Assembly: GCA_036245805.1 (NCBI GenBank)
Contig: BTRK01000001.1
Coordinates: 32,250,758 to 32,314,757, forward strand
Source: Pristionchus mayeri
Lineage: Eukaryota > Nematoda > Chromadorea > Rhabditida > Neodiplogasteridae
Direction: 5' to 3'
Length of the DNA stretch: 64,000 nt
Below the pieces are notes generated by a model, which saw only the letters and a list, made by a program, of their open reading frames with translations, was not told where the DNA came from and searched no databases. Of this stretch, positions 1-10,557 are shown in pieces. Each line of letters starts with the position of its first letter. Positions within the stretch are counted from its first letter, which is position 1. Position numbers and translations under genes: made by a program.

Positions 1-111
1 TTCCCCCACTCTCTGTTGATGTCTTTTCAAACACTTCTTGAGCTCTAGTACCATTCAGAGATGAGATATCGGCAAACGGCCAAAAGTATGATCATGTTAG
101 GACCTCAGCGG

Positions 112-1528
112 CTATGTTGCGCATAGTTTGGGAGACATGGCTTCATTTCGGCTATACCCCTTGTGGTCCCTATCTATAATTGCCACTTGGCTTGACTTCT
201 GACCCCTCTCCCTTCCCCTCCCTTGCTGCCAAGCAACCACAACCGATTCGATCCAATCGACGGACATCCGTTTCTTGTACACCCTCATGATATTATTGCA
301 CTCTAACCCTAACGGAATAAATGAATGAATGAATGAATGAATGAAATGTTCACCCTCATCATGATTCCGTAGCCGTGAATGAGAAAGGCGAAGAGAGCCA
401 GTACCGGTACCATCCACGCCCCGGCCCAAAGCACGTCCTGGTATTGAGTGGGATGAGTGCCATGTGATAACAAATTATACCGCCTTCAACCAAATGGTGG
501 GTCCATAGGGTACCTAATTGTACCGCATCGCACTGCCTGGTACCATATGGTGGTACTTGGTTCGATTAGGTACCACCCAGAACCAGTTGGTACCGTACCT
601 CGATCTCTCTATTTGCGATGCCGTCCATGATCACGACGAAGCAGAAGAAGAAGGGCACGACGGCGAACGTCATCGAGGTGGACTGAAGTGCGGTAGAATT
701 ACTGTACCATCAAGATATATTGATGTTTGCGCCTCAAAAGACATTTGATCTATATCGCATGATAATTCAGAGTTGTTCTACGTCATCTTTTGCGATAGTG
801 CAACAATTCATTTCCGATCCAGTGCTCGGCATACGTTTTGCAACACTTAATGCGCGCTAAAATTATTGCAGGAAGAGGTGGGGGCAATTGAAGATCAGAG
901 TTACTCACATAGAACACAGCAGTAGGCACGAGGAGATTTGGCCAGTTTCCACAGAAAGCCAGGCAGCCGGAAATGGCGAAGGGCAGGGGAGCCGTTCCCG
1001 CGTACCCGAGGACCTTGCGGACCGCCTCGCGATCCCAGTTGCGATCTCCCGTGGCCTCCAGGTACTTCTGGATTACGGTAGGGTTACGGTGGTATCTAGT
1101 ACGGTATCAATTGTACTGGGTTACGGTAGCTTACCGGAATCGCTCCTGACAGCCAGAGTAACGTCAGCCCGATGGCGATGAGGATGCCGCAGTGCCAGTG
1201 GGCGACTTTCTGAACGAATATCAATGGAATTAGTGAACGGTAGGCGTTATCGACATTCTCCTCACTTCGTCCTGCTCGTTAGTGATTTTTACTAGCAAGA
1301 TTCATCGATTTCACATGCACATGATATATCAAGATTTTTCATGGTTGTGAATCTACCGTATACCTTGTGCGTTGCGCCAAACGTCGGCTGGCGCGTCAGC
1401 CACCACAGTTCCTCCCGTTTTGCACGTCGTGGAGGCGGCGGAGGAGGTGGAGGACATCTCATCGAGACTACCGAGGCCTTCTTATCGACCCGGGATCTCT
1501 CTGTGTAGGGAGGAGGAGGCGACTTCAT
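112..1528 (-). CDS. Four-pass membrane protein, subfamily 4 (LPxPF family)
   Basis: Six exons, all joined in phase 0: 1364-1528, 1135-1209, 909-1067, 599-682, 354-437, 112-225, giving about 226 aa. Seen: a proline-rich cytosolic N-terminus (MKSPPPP and a later run of eight Pro), TM1 in exon 2 (GILIAIGLTLLWL), TM2 in exon 3 with TAPLPFAISGCLAF then NWPNLLVP, TM3 in exon 4 (FAVVPFFFCFVVIM), TM4 in exon 5 (VPVLALFAFLIHGYG), and a basic tail in exon 6. The WPNL after TM2 matches RPNL in the gene at 54998-57539, so I group the two. The start is the most upstream in-frame ATG of exon 1; a second ATG lies 22 codons later. Exon 6 rests only on an acceptor and an open frame and is the weakest part. 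Function unknown; membrane localisation is inferred from hydrophobicity. Confidence 0.7.
438..598. repeat. GGTACC-rich simple repeat in intron
   Basis: Intron 4 of the gene at 112-1528 contains several near-copies of TGGTACC spaced 10-20 bases apart. A comparable TGGTACC-rich tract lies in intron 11 of the warthog gene (49395-49560). Composition only; no function is implied. Confidence 0.5.
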
Positions 1529-2715
1529 ACTCCCTGAATCAAGGAATATTACTGTAGGTCACAGGGGTTACGGTAAGAGAAGGTAATGTGTTTCAATCGT
1601 GCAAAGAAATAGAGGTCGCGATGAAAGTGCTTCTAATGATGGGTAGAAGCGTGAAACTTGGCCAATTTAGAGAACTCGGGAAGGATGAAAGAAGAGTGTG
1701 TTCTTAGAAGACCCTCCTTTGCACTGGAATCGATGGGAGACACTCTGCGGATTAGTTGTGCAGAGTGAAAAAGGACTGCTTAGAGTAGCATAAAGTTCGA
1801 GAAACAGTTGCCTTCATTGCATGCCCTCTCTCACAAGTCAAACGATAGTAAGATTGGCAATAATGAAAAGGTTGTATCGCAAATTTGCCACTCAAGAACG
1901 GACAATGCGTCTTGTCTCTCAATAACTTCGCGAATTTTGGACAGGAACGCTATCACCATACTAGAACAAACCTCCCAGAGTGGAAGGCAGAAGGAGGCGG
2001 GAGTGCGTATAGATTCCAGAACGCCTTTCTCCTTTTCTAGCACTAACAAGGAGAGGAGGGGGGAGAGGAGAAGAGAACGGGAACGGGAGTCCTTTCCGTC
2101 TTCTTCTCCTCTAGCAACTAGCCTTTTTTTTCGTGGAGACGGGAGGAGAGAGATGAGCATGGGAAGGGCAGACGTGGAGGAACAAATGGATGGGATGAGG
2201 CGACAATCCTTGGATTCCCAGTGTTTTTTTTGCTCCTTTCGATGCAGAGAAATATAAAGACACACATTGCAAAATGCATTAATTCCCAATTTTTATTGGA
2301 GAAGTGTCACAATTGAGGCTAGCTCATTATGAGAGGAAAGAAATGGATGGGCTAATTCCTCATGTTGGTCGACTCCGGGAGGGGAGAGCAGCGCAGGCAT
2401 TTTTCCCGTCTCCCTCTCTCCCATCTCTCTCTCCCTCCCTCTCCCCTTCTTTCTCTGCCTAGTCCTCTTTAGCACAGCCTAAGGCTACCGCGTGCACTCA
2501 TCTGACAAGCAGATCGAGAGGAAATGGGAAAACTAGAGAACGAATTCGCTATAACTCCCCTCGAACACTTGAAACAGAGAAAACAACGTGCTAGTTTCTC
2601 AGTTCCAATCTGTTCATGCTCATAAATAAAAAGTCAACAGATTTCGGAAACTGAAAACCTCCATTTTTATCACTTTTTTGCACTCAGCCGCAACATTGAA
2701 ATCGAACGGCGTTTA
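1529..2715. other. Intergenic, no gene seen
   Basis: This lies upstream of the gene at 112-1528 and downstream of the gene at 2716-3907. It has purine-rich stretches (about 2040-2100) and pyrimidine-rich stretches (about 2395-2470), and overlapping frames open on both strands near 1808-2289. I found no splice structure, conserved motif or membrane segment. The 5' part presumably includes the promoter of the 112-1528 gene. Confidence 0.5.
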
Positions 2716-3907
2716 TCAGACTTCTTCCGGGAAATCTCTCAATTCAAAATCAGATTGTTCTCGGCGATTTTTTGCACTTAGCAAACTCTGGAATTGGCAA
2801 AATATATAAGAGGCGTGGAGGGTGAAGAACATGGGTGGCAATGACATAAGCAGACCCTTACTGAGCCACCAAAGAAACTGCAATTGCCATTCAAAAAGCA
2901 TTTAAATTTTAGAATTTACCCCGTGAAAACTTAAATAGAAGTGGACCATCCGAATCGTAAGTAGTGACCAAAAGAGGAGGGTGATCACAGTGAGAAAAAC
3001 CTGAAAGATCAACGATCAAAGTTCAATGATCAATTCTATGATTATCGATCTGTGTGAAACCTTAAAGAGTACTGTACTCGAGATCCTAATAGAACGGCAG
3101 GATAATCTAAACTAGGCAAGATGAGAACTATGACGTCATACCGCCTAATTCCCTGATTCTCACCATGTATCCCTCGAATACTGTAGCCATTCCGAGATGC
3201 TCTTTGCGCACGGCGACAAAGCCAACGATGAGAAAAGGAATGGGTAGAAAACATAAGACAGCCACGTATGGAGCCTTGTACTGAAAAGATCGGTACTAGG
3301 ATGTCAACCTTCCGGATGAGAACCCTAGAAATAAAAAAAACGAAAATACTGCGGAAAGGTAATTTTGTTGGTTCTCATCCGCCAGTGATCATCCGGCCTG
3401 TCATCTTTCCAATATCTCTCACACAAAAATATTGTAAACATTGATTAACTTTTGACTAACTTTTCAAATTGGGCACAAAGACAGAACAATGTAAAAAAAT
3501 TGTTTTTAAAAAGTTAATCTTACGGATTGGCTGAAATATTCAACGACGAACGGGAAGGCAAGGAAGCAAGAGATGAACATTATGAGAAGATACGAGAATG
3601 CAACCACCTAAAATATTGGGCTCAGTTTATGTATCCTTGCTGCGTGCTCGGACACTCCAAAAGGTATAAATTTGACACTCGGGCCCATCGGAGGCTGGGA
3701 TATTGTGACAGGAGTAGCCTATTATATTTCATACATATATTATGCGTATTTCATAAATATTGTGCGTTAAAGGTATACCTTAATTGGTAGGCAGAACGTC
3801 GATAGCCGCTCGACTATCGAGCGAGAGCCGGAAATTGCGGGGCCTGCATCTCCGGCTCTTGATTCTCGGTCCTCCGGATCAAGCAGGCTAAACTCCGCAA
3901 TGGACAT
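2716..3907 (-). CDS. Four-pass membrane protein, subfamily 1
   Basis: Five exons, all phase 0: 3779-3907, 3524-3607, 3164-3280, 2920-3000, 2716-2877; 190 aa. Exon 1 (43 codons) encodes the cytosolic head, beginning MSIAEFSLL, as in its paralogues. Exon 2 is TM1 (YLLIMFISCFLAFPFVV), exon 3 is TM2 with FLPIPFLIVGFVAV then FEGYM, exon 4 is TM3 (VFLTVITLLFWSLL), and exon 5 is TM4 plus a tail that is longer and more acidic than in the other subfamily-1 genes. All splice sites are GT-AG. TM4 has drifted most (FLWWLSKGLLMSLPPM replaces the usual FxREPIxNP start). Exons 1 and 3 are closest to the neighbour at 4647-5766, which points to tandem duplication. The promoter shares motifs with the paralogues (see 3950-4045). 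Function unknown. Confidence 0.85.
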
Positions 3908-3949
3908 CTGTGATTGGAGCACTGGAATGAGACAACGTGCTCGAATGTA

Positions 3950-4045
3950 GGGGTTATATGGGAATAAGAAGGGTTGAGAAGAGAGGAGAGGACGGCAGTA
4001 ATTTTTCATCTTCTTTCCTTATCACTTTTTCTCGAATGACTCAGC
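3950..4045 (-). promoter_or_regulatory. Conserved subfamily-1 promoter elements
   Basis: Read on the minus strand, upstream of the ATG at 3907 there is TGAGTCATTCGAGAA (4029-4043), then GAAAAATTAC followed by a pyrimidine tract, then a TATA-like CCCATATAACCCC near 3950-3962. The same elements in the same order precede the genes at 4647-5766 and 42300-43304. TGAGTCA matches the AP-1/bZIP consensus; the factor involved is unknown. Confidence 0.55.
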
Positions 4046-4646
4046 GGGCAGGAGTGGTTAGAAGTCCCAAAAAAGAAAAAGAAAAGTAGCACGAGGAGGA
4101 GAAGAAGAAAGTGACCAGGGCGGAAACAGATTTTTTTCTAAATCTTCGTTGATTAATGTATTCTTTCAGTGGCGGTAGCTACGATTTAATCAATATCAAT
4201 ATTTTCAAGCAATCAAAAAAAAAATGTCACAAAAAGCGTTTCATATGCTATCACTACATTTATTGTCAATGATCTTCAATAAATGCCTAAAGTAAATCAA
4301 CGCTGTTTTCAACAATATTTATCGGTAGCTCTCTAAAAATATGCCCACATAATTCATCTTCAAATAATAGACAGCGCTCGATGATTTTTCGATATCCGTA
4401 ATCAGTTGAGAATACAGTTGAGACCAAACATAAAGTGAATACTTCTATTAATGAATTACTCATCCACAAATGTAAAAATTCTTTTCATTAAACATAGAAA
4501 AGGAAATTACAAAATCACTCCGTTAGATAGTAGGCAGAGCTCGATGCTTCCATAAACACACGTATAACATTTTGCGAATCAATCAACCAATTTATCAAAT
4601 CAAGGAATATCACGAATCCAAATTTGGTATTTTAGAATTAACATCG

Positions 4647-5766
4647 TCATTTAGTAGCCAAGGCTCGATGGTTTCTTACACTGAGCGAATTCTGGAATTT
4701 GTAGAATACATAGCAGGCGTGGAGGGTGAAGAGAATGATTGACAAGCCGAGAAACGGATTCTGTATGGGTTCGCGACGAAACTGAAATTGTCATTGATAA
4801 TCACTCGAAAAGATACCGCAGTCTCTTCATTCTATCATACATAAAAACGAGCTTTTTTGAGTTCGAGTATGAAATTAAGAGACAATGAGCCAAATTGCGA
4901 ACTAAAATTGATTTGAAAAAATCGATTTTACCTGGTGCCAAGTTAGATAGTATTGGAAAGAATGTACGAGTATCATTGACCAGAAAACGAGTGTGATCAT
5001 CGCGAGCAGGATCTGGAAAGGTCAAAGATCAAGTATAGCACGCTTGCCCACCCTGATTCCCTGATTCTCACCATGTATCCCTCGAATACTGTAGCCATTC
5101 CGTGGTGCTCCTTTCGAATGGCGACAAATCCGAAGATGAGAAAGGGAACAGGAAGAATGCAGAGGAAGGCCACGAAGGGAGCCAAGGGCTGAAAAGTAGA
5201 TTTTATAACTAGGATACTGCAAATTTTGTGCAGAAAGTTCGCAAGTAGTCGTTTGCGTCGCTCTGTACGAGTTCCTGAACTTTACTAGGACGGAAGATCA
5301 TCGAATTTCCATGGACAGAAACTCGAAGCTGTCATTGTTTGGGCAGAAAATTCGAAATTAGCGGGCGCCTCATTCTGATCCGATGACTATAGTCAGACAA
5401 TAGCAATTTTTCACACTTTTATGAAATTCTCCGCAATGAAGTTTCGTGAACGACACACGTAGAGTCGGAAAAAACAAACATGTTCAACTCCTTCGATAGC
5501 TTCGAGTACCAGAAGAAAGGCGAGGCCACAAGAGACGAACATTATGAGAAGATACGCTGTTGCAATCGTCTGAAATTGTAAACAACATCTTGTTTTTTTT
5601 TGCTTCAAAACAATGTTTAAAATATAGAATATCACACCTTTACTGGCAGATTGAACATTGATAGCCGTTCGAATTTCGAGCCAGAGCCGGAAATAGCGGG
5701 TCTGCAATCTCCGGTTCCAGATTTTCCGGCTTCTGGTACAAGCATTCTTGTTTCAGCCGTGGACAT
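4647..5766 (-). CDS. Four-pass membrane protein, subfamily 1
   Basis: Five phase-0 exons with GT-AG splices: 5638-5766, 5480-5569, 5072-5188, 4932-5012, 4647-4781; 183 aa. Head exon of 43 codons (start MSTAETRMLVPEAGKS), TM1 (TIATAYLLIMFVSCGLAFLL), TM2 with LPVPFLIFGFVAIRKEHHG then FEGYM, TM3 (ILLAMITLVFWSMILV), TM4 (FLGLSIILFTLHACYVFYKF) and a short basic tail ending ATK. Exon lengths 43-30-39-27-45 (stop included) match the plus-strand gene at 42300-43304 (43-30-39-27-39), its likely mirror partner. The initiating ATG directly follows a CACAG tract, as in every subfamily-1 copy. Function unknown. By architecture it is a tetraspan-like protein with both ends probably cytosolic. Confidence 0.88.
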
Positions 5767-5810
5767 CTGTGATGGGTGTAGTACGATGAGGAAATGGGTC
5801 GAAAGTTGTT

Positions 5811-5954
5811 TTATATGGGAACTGAAAAGGCAGAGATGAAAGTGCTAGAGATTGAGAGACGACACCTCAAGATCGTTACATTTATTCCGCAACTCTCGAG
5901 CTGCTGTAATTTTTCTTTTTCCTTTTTCTTTCCTCCTCTTCTGAGCATGACTCA
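5811..5954 (-). promoter_or_regulatory. Conserved subfamily-1 promoter elements
   Basis: On the minus strand TGAGTCATGCTCAGAA (5939-5954) is followed by GAAAAATTACAGCAGC and then a TATA-like CCCATATAAAAC (about 5811-5819), roughly 50 bases before the ATG at 5766. Order and spacing match the promoters of the paralogues at 2716-3907 and 42300-43304. Confidence 0.55.
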
Positions 5955-6338
5955 GTGGGCAAAGATTGAGTACGTGAGAAAAATAATGACAGAAAAAGAA
6001 GAAGACGAGGGAGAAAAGGAGAGAGTCACCGAGCGGAAACATTTTTCCGAGTGTTTGTCCGTTTTCTTTCATGAATGTGACGGTGACCACGATTATATCG
6101 ATCTATCAACAAATGATTCAAATAAATCAAACACAACATCCTCACATCCAAACACTTCCGATTAAATTTATTTTGGAATTACTTGATCGCACATTTGAAA
6201 TTGATTTTTAATCAAAACAACATCAAAAAAGTTAAGTGTAGGTTGGTTGAATGGTTTCTCTGACGATAAGCTCTTACTCGAAGCAATTAGACTGAGTGAA
6301 TCTGAATAACGTGGATATTCTACAATTAAGATATAGAT

Positions 6339-8227
6339 TTATGTTACACATGACTGAATCCTCGAAAATCCCTGCTTCCTCGAAATAGACAGTGTCTCGT
6401 GCACTCTCCAGAAGACCTGGACAGTTGGCGTTCATAGATCTACGAATAATGTGAAAATCAAAGATCAACTACCAGATTCGCGTGCAGTGAATACGCAATT
6501 GGAAGCACACAAAGTGGAATGTAAGCAAGTCTTGCATAGTTCTGGAAAATTGTGGTTTCTTGGGCGCATCAAATGCAAATTTATTTCATGTACACGAGGA
6601 GGTAGGTTCTATCATCCATGATTAATCGGAGAGAGAAAAAACCATAAATGAATTGTTTTTGTTTATGGGATATGAAAACAAATCTAATACAAAATTTAAT
6701 GAAGAATACTTTGACCAATAACTTTGAAAATCGAATGACTTAGTTGACGATATCTCAACTGACTCAGGCGGAGGCGCCCAATTTGGAATCAGTCCTGCTT
6801 TATCCTTGGGTGCCTTCCCCTACGCTAAAGTCAATTACAAGTTGGATCCATCCCTGAATCCACCTTGTGATGCCTTGGATCCAACTTGTAAAGTCACTTT
6901 AGCGTAGGGGGGGGGGGGGGGGGCAACCAAGGATAAAACAGGGCTGATTCCAACTTGGGCGCCGACTCCTGAAGAAACCTCACCACATCGTGACCTCCAA
7001 CGAACATAACTGTGAGACCGAATATGGCGGAAGCCCAAAAGATACATGCTAGTAGTGTGAGGCCCAACTGAAATATGGATTGTTTTTGTATTGTATTTTT
7101 AACACTCTAATATGCGGTAAAATTTGCGAATTTCAATAATATTTCAACTAACGATGCCACTGTATTTTTTATTCTGAGCGGACTGCGAAAACTGCAGAGA
7201 GTCAGAACTCGTGCAGAGCGCCGCAACGACTAATTGCGAATTTTGTGCACATAAAAGACAGCGAGCCGAATTTCGAACTCACTGAGCAAATCGAGAAGAA
7301 GAACACCAGTCCGGCGTGTTCCGCTCTAATTGCGATGAAGCCAATAATGAGAAAAGGAATGGGAATGAGGCAAGCGACGGATGCATTAAGCAGCAACTGC
7401 AAAACAAGGTATTTATGATAGAAGATTTCGGGGAAGGGAAGAGATGGGCTCGAAGAAGTGCCGAAACATGGGCACTTCTTCGATATTTGACCCACCCCTA
7501 CCCTCTCTCCAATCACTTCTCATTCGATCCCGATCACAAAGGAGTTGCGAGACCGAAAATCAGGGAGAGTTATTTAGAAATGCGTGATGTAGGGGAGGAA
7601 CAGAGGAGGGTGGGCCAAATATCGAAGAAGTACCGTAATACGTACCTCTTCGCTAACTGGGAACTCGAATGGTGAACATGATGAGACCTTGTTGAACATG
7701 TTTGACAGCGCTGGGCAGAGGATGAAGAGAATGAGAATATGTGCATAAGCGATCGTCTGGAATGTGCTCAAAATTCAGACAGCCCCATTTTTTATACAGA
7801 AAATTCGCAATTAGTCGTTGCGGCGCTCTGCAAGAGTTTGAAACGACTAATTTTTGTTTCACTATCCAGACCCACGCCTTGGGTCCCAAAAAATTGAAGT
7901 TGTGATGGGACCCGGGTGCGAAATTCGATCCGGGATATTGAGAGCCAAATTTAGCAAGGTCAAAAGTAAGGCAATCAACGTACTTTAATCGGACGACCGC
8001 ACATGAAGCTGTGATTAGCGGCGGAAGTGATCAGTTCGGCTTCCGCTTCTAAGTCGATATCCGGGAAGGGGGATTGAGCAGTAATTCTTAATTCAGTCCC
8101 TTCAATCTACACACAAGAGTATGGCCAATCAGAGACGGTGACCCGATGTACCGAATGAAAACTTGGAAACGAACCTTAAGTTCATATCCCGAAGTGGAGA
8201 CGAGTTATCCTCCATTTTTCGGTCCAT
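6339..8227 (-). CDS. Four-pass membrane protein, subfamily 2
   Basis: Seven exons: 8175-8227, 7984-8086, 7646-7756, 7283-7396, 6984-7067, 6473-6541, 6339-6416; 203 aa. Exon 1 ends in phase 2 and the other junctions are phase 0. Exons 1-2 give a hydrophilic head ending MCGRPIK. Exon 3 is TM1 (TIAYAHILILFILCPALS), exon 4 is TM2 (IPIPFLIIGFIAIRAEHAG), exon 5 is TM3 (LGLTLLACIFWASAIFGL), exon 6 is TM4 (IPLCVLPIAYSLHANL), and exon 7 is the tail starting VFWRVHETLS. All donors and acceptors are GT-AG, so this is the best preserved subfamily-2 copy. The choice of the exon 2 acceptor is forced, because the alternative 5' of it introduces a stop. Introns carry three dispersed elements (7788-7840, 7466-7632, 6757-6977). 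Function unknown. Confidence 0.83.
6757..6977. repeat. Palindromic element, GGCGCCCAA family, copy 1
   Basis: The ends are inverted repeats (TCAGGCGGAGGCGCCCAA at left, TTGGGCGCCGACTCCTGA at right), and the interior also reads back on itself. It lies in intron 5 of the subfamily-2 gene at 6339-8227 and contains an 18-base G run near 6908-6925. A second copy occupies 35490-35697 in intron 3 of another subfamily-2 gene. Confidence 0.75.
7466..7632. repeat. Palindromic element, CTTCTTCGATATTTG family, copy 1
   Basis: GCACTTCTTCGATATTTGAC at the left end is matched by its reverse complement at the right (CCAAATATCGAAGAAGT). It sits in intron 3 of the gene at 6339-8227. A second copy lies at 37385-37555 in intron 1 of the gene at 37194-40503. 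Confidence 0.75.
7788..7840 (+). repeat. Short dispersed repeat in intron 2 (GCAATTAGTCGTTGC family)
   Basis: A unit of about 50 bases with core GCAATTAGTCGTTGCGGCG, then CTCTGCAAGAGTTT. It occupies intron 2 of this subfamily-2 gene, antisense to it. Equivalent copies occupy intron 2 of the other three subfamily-2 genes (9624-9675, 35137-35190, degenerate 37713-37762). Stray copies lie at 7206-7251, 35930-35981, 55652-55705 and 63301-63349. Confidence 0.7.
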
Positions 8228-8307
8228 GCAAGACCGCAGAATCGATGTGAAACACGAGGCCCTGAGGCCCTTCGCACTGGTCAGAAGAAAAAAGACCAGA
8301 TGGAGAG

Positions 8308-8368
<61 letters not shown>

Positions 8369-8515
8369 TATGAGAAAGTAACAGAGAAAGAGAACGAAGC
8401 CAAGGGATGCAGAAGTTTTTGCACGTCCCCTTGGACATTCTAAAGACATTCTAGAGCGGCCGCTTTATGTGTTTCCTTCCTCGCTGGGAAACGTGCAAAA
8501 ATGCGAGGAGCATTC
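8228..8515 (-). promoter_or_regulatory. Subfamily-2 upstream block with GA repeat
   Basis: Upstream of the ATG at 8227 the minus strand carries blocks shared with the other subfamily-2 genes: GGGCCTCAGGGCC with CACATCGATT just before the ATG, a pyrimidine tract, then TGCAAAAACTTCTGCATC and a TGGGAAA-containing segment near 8485-8495. In this copy the pyrimidine tract has become a pure (GA)n/(TC)n microsatellite at about 8301-8365. These are probably promoter and 5' UTR; no factor can be named. Confidence 0.5.
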
Positions 8516-8740
8516 AAACCCAAACACGAGTTGCAAATTGTTCGCCGTTTTCATTCCATAACTAAAAAAATGAAAAAAATCAATTCTTTTATCATGATAA
8601 CAGAAAAAGAAAGGTCAAAACTGTACAGAGGACGATTTTTTCCATATCTGACATTTATTGAGGCCTCTCATTCGAAGCAATTCGACGGCGCGAATCTGAA
8701 TTACGCATATTTTTTTTAAAAATATTAACATAAAATTAGG

Positions 8741-10043
8741 CTACACATGACTGAATCCTCTCTTTCTTGACATCACCAGTGCTTCATGCATTCTCCAGAA
8801 GACCTCAAGGAAATATTAAAGGCCAAAGATCAAAGATCAACTGCCACTAACCAGGTTAACATGCAGCGAATACGCTATTGCGACGACGCAAAAGGGAATG
8901 TACACAAGCCCCTCAGGGTTCTGGAATCATTGTATAGACTGCTTATCGCAACGGAACTAGGTCGGATGAGAACTGTGGTCATGGCGCCTTTGATATATCA
9001 ATTGCGGCATGACGTTATATAGCTCTCATCCGACCTTGTGCCATCCCAACTGACAAGAATTTGACGTCCACTGAACACAGATGGATTGCCGTCGAATAAT
9101 AGAAGGCATATTACAGAAGACCAGAACATGCACGTAAGTACCAGGAGGAAAAACTGAATCTCTCAAACACATTAACAGAAATACGTCTAGGCACATATTT
9201 TGCTCGTGTACAATATAATTTTTTTCTGAACCGTCTAACCTTCAATATACAAATATTACCATCTAAATATTAAATTAATTTGTTCACCGAGCAAATCGAG
9301 AAGAAAAACGCTAGAGCGATGATTTTCTTCCGAAATGCGATAAATCCCATGGCGAGAAATGGAATCGGAAGAAGACAAGCTGCTGCTCCAAACAGCATCA
9401 TCTGAATATTGAATTGAGTTCATTGTTAGGAAATAAATATTTCACAAACCCTAAAAATAATTTTGAGATTTTGCGGTTATGCAAAGGAATACCTCCTCAT
9501 CCCTTGGGTACACAAAGGACAGCGAGTAGAGTATGATTGCAAGTCCCGGGCAGAGGATGGAGAGAAAGAGAAGATGCGCATATGCAATCGTCTGAAATGT
9601 TGCAAAAATTCAATCCGCCCCATTTTTTGTACAGAAAAATCGCAATTAGTCGTTGCGGCGTTCTGCAAGAGTTTGACTGTTCAACGATCCTTAATTGGAC
9701 GACCGCACATGACGCTGTGTTTGGCAGCGGAAGTGATCATTTCGTAGTCCGCTTCTGTGTCCAGGTTCCTGAACGGCATTAGGTAGGAGGATGAGAACTA
9801 TGACGTCATACAGCTCTGAAATATCAAAGGCGGCATGGCGTCATACTTCTCATCCGAACTAGTGCCCACTGAACGATAGAGCCTCTTCACTGTTTTACAT
9901 TTTTTTCTACAATTTCCCTGAATTTCGAACTATAGTCTCCAGTGCATCAAATTATTGCCTTTTTCGAAAAGAGGAACGTACGTTAGGTTATTCATATCCG
10001 GATGGGGTGACGAGTTTTTGAGTTCCTCTGTGTTGCGAGACAT
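8741..10043 (-). CDS. Four-pass membrane protein, subfamily 2, exon 2 donor GA not GT
   Basis: Seven exons by comparison with the paralogues: 9982-10043, 9690-9768, 9493-9591, 9288-9401, 9055-9153, 8852-8920, 8741-8803; 194 aa if all are joined. Head MSRNTEELKNSS, TM1 (TIAYAHLLFLSILCPGLAII), TM2 (LPIPFLAMGFIAFRKK), TM3 (FFLLVLTCMFWSSVICLLL), TM4 (IPFCVVAIAYSLHVNL), tail VFWRMHEALVMSRKR. The donor after exon 2 reads AAG-GATCG where the intact copy has AAA-GTACG; reading through gives a stop two codons later. So either this is an early-stage pseudogene or a rare GA-AG intron is used. All other sites are normal and the coding exons are otherwise open. Hairpin elements lie in introns 2 and 5 and just upstream. 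Confidence 0.7.
8960..9040. repeat. CRE-containing hairpin element, copy 1
   Basis: About 80 bases beginning ACTAGGTCGGATGAGAAC and ending in its reverse complement. This is one of at least seven copies of a small palindrome whose arms in the best copies contain TGACGTCA. It lies in intron 5 of the gene at 8741-10043. Confidence 0.75.
9788..9870. repeat. CRE-containing hairpin element, copy 2
   Basis: A degenerate palindrome with GATGAGAACTATGACGTCAT at left and the complementary GGCGTCAT...CTCATCCG at right. It sits between exons 1 and 2 of the gene at 8741-10043. Confidence 0.7.
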
Positions 10044-10261
10044 TGAGAAGGTCAGAATCGATGCGAAACACGAGGGCCTGAGGCGTTCCCACTGGTCAAA
10101 GAAAGAACAGAGCGGGTGAGAAAGAGGGAGGAGAGGTAGAGGGAGAGGAGAAGAGAGAGGGAGAGAGAAAGGAAGGAGGGAGATGGAGACAGAGAACGAA
10201 AACCGAGAGATGCAGACGTTTTTGCAAGCCTCTCTGGGGATTTGAGAGACATTCTTGAGGG

Positions 10262-10343
10262 CACTAGGTCGGATGAGAACCATGCCGCCTTTGATATATC
10301 AAAGATGGCATGACGTCATATTTCTCATCCGACCTAGTCCTTC
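10262..10343. repeat. CRE-containing hairpin element, copy 3
   Basis: GCACTAGGTCGGATGAGAAC at left pairs with the CTCATCCGACCTAGT end at right; the right arm keeps TGACGTCA. It lies in the upstream block of the subfamily-2 gene at 8741-10043, splitting sequence that is contiguous in paralogous promoters. Confidence 0.75.
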
Positions 10344-10557
10344 CTCAATGGGAAAATTTGCGAATGCTCGTATGGCCACGCACTAGATTTCTCATTTTTT
10401 GCCTTGTATAATGTGCAGCAACCCAGTGAGCAGAAGCACATTATTTATCGATTTGCATAGCAATAGCAATAACATTTCGTCGTCTGACTCTCCTCGTTCT
10501 GCATGCTCTCTCGCTTTCGCGTGAGAATACACGAACTGGGGATGGCGCAGATCGACT

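Noticed and set aside
1831..2289. Overlapping frames of about 150 codons on both strands
   Set aside because: Purine/pyrimidine-rich DNA that opens frames on both strands; no conserved or structured features.
8163..8449. Frames rich in Arg-Glu or Leu-Ser repeats
   Set aside because: Translations of the (GA)n/(TC)n microsatellite in the promoter of the 6339-8227 gene.
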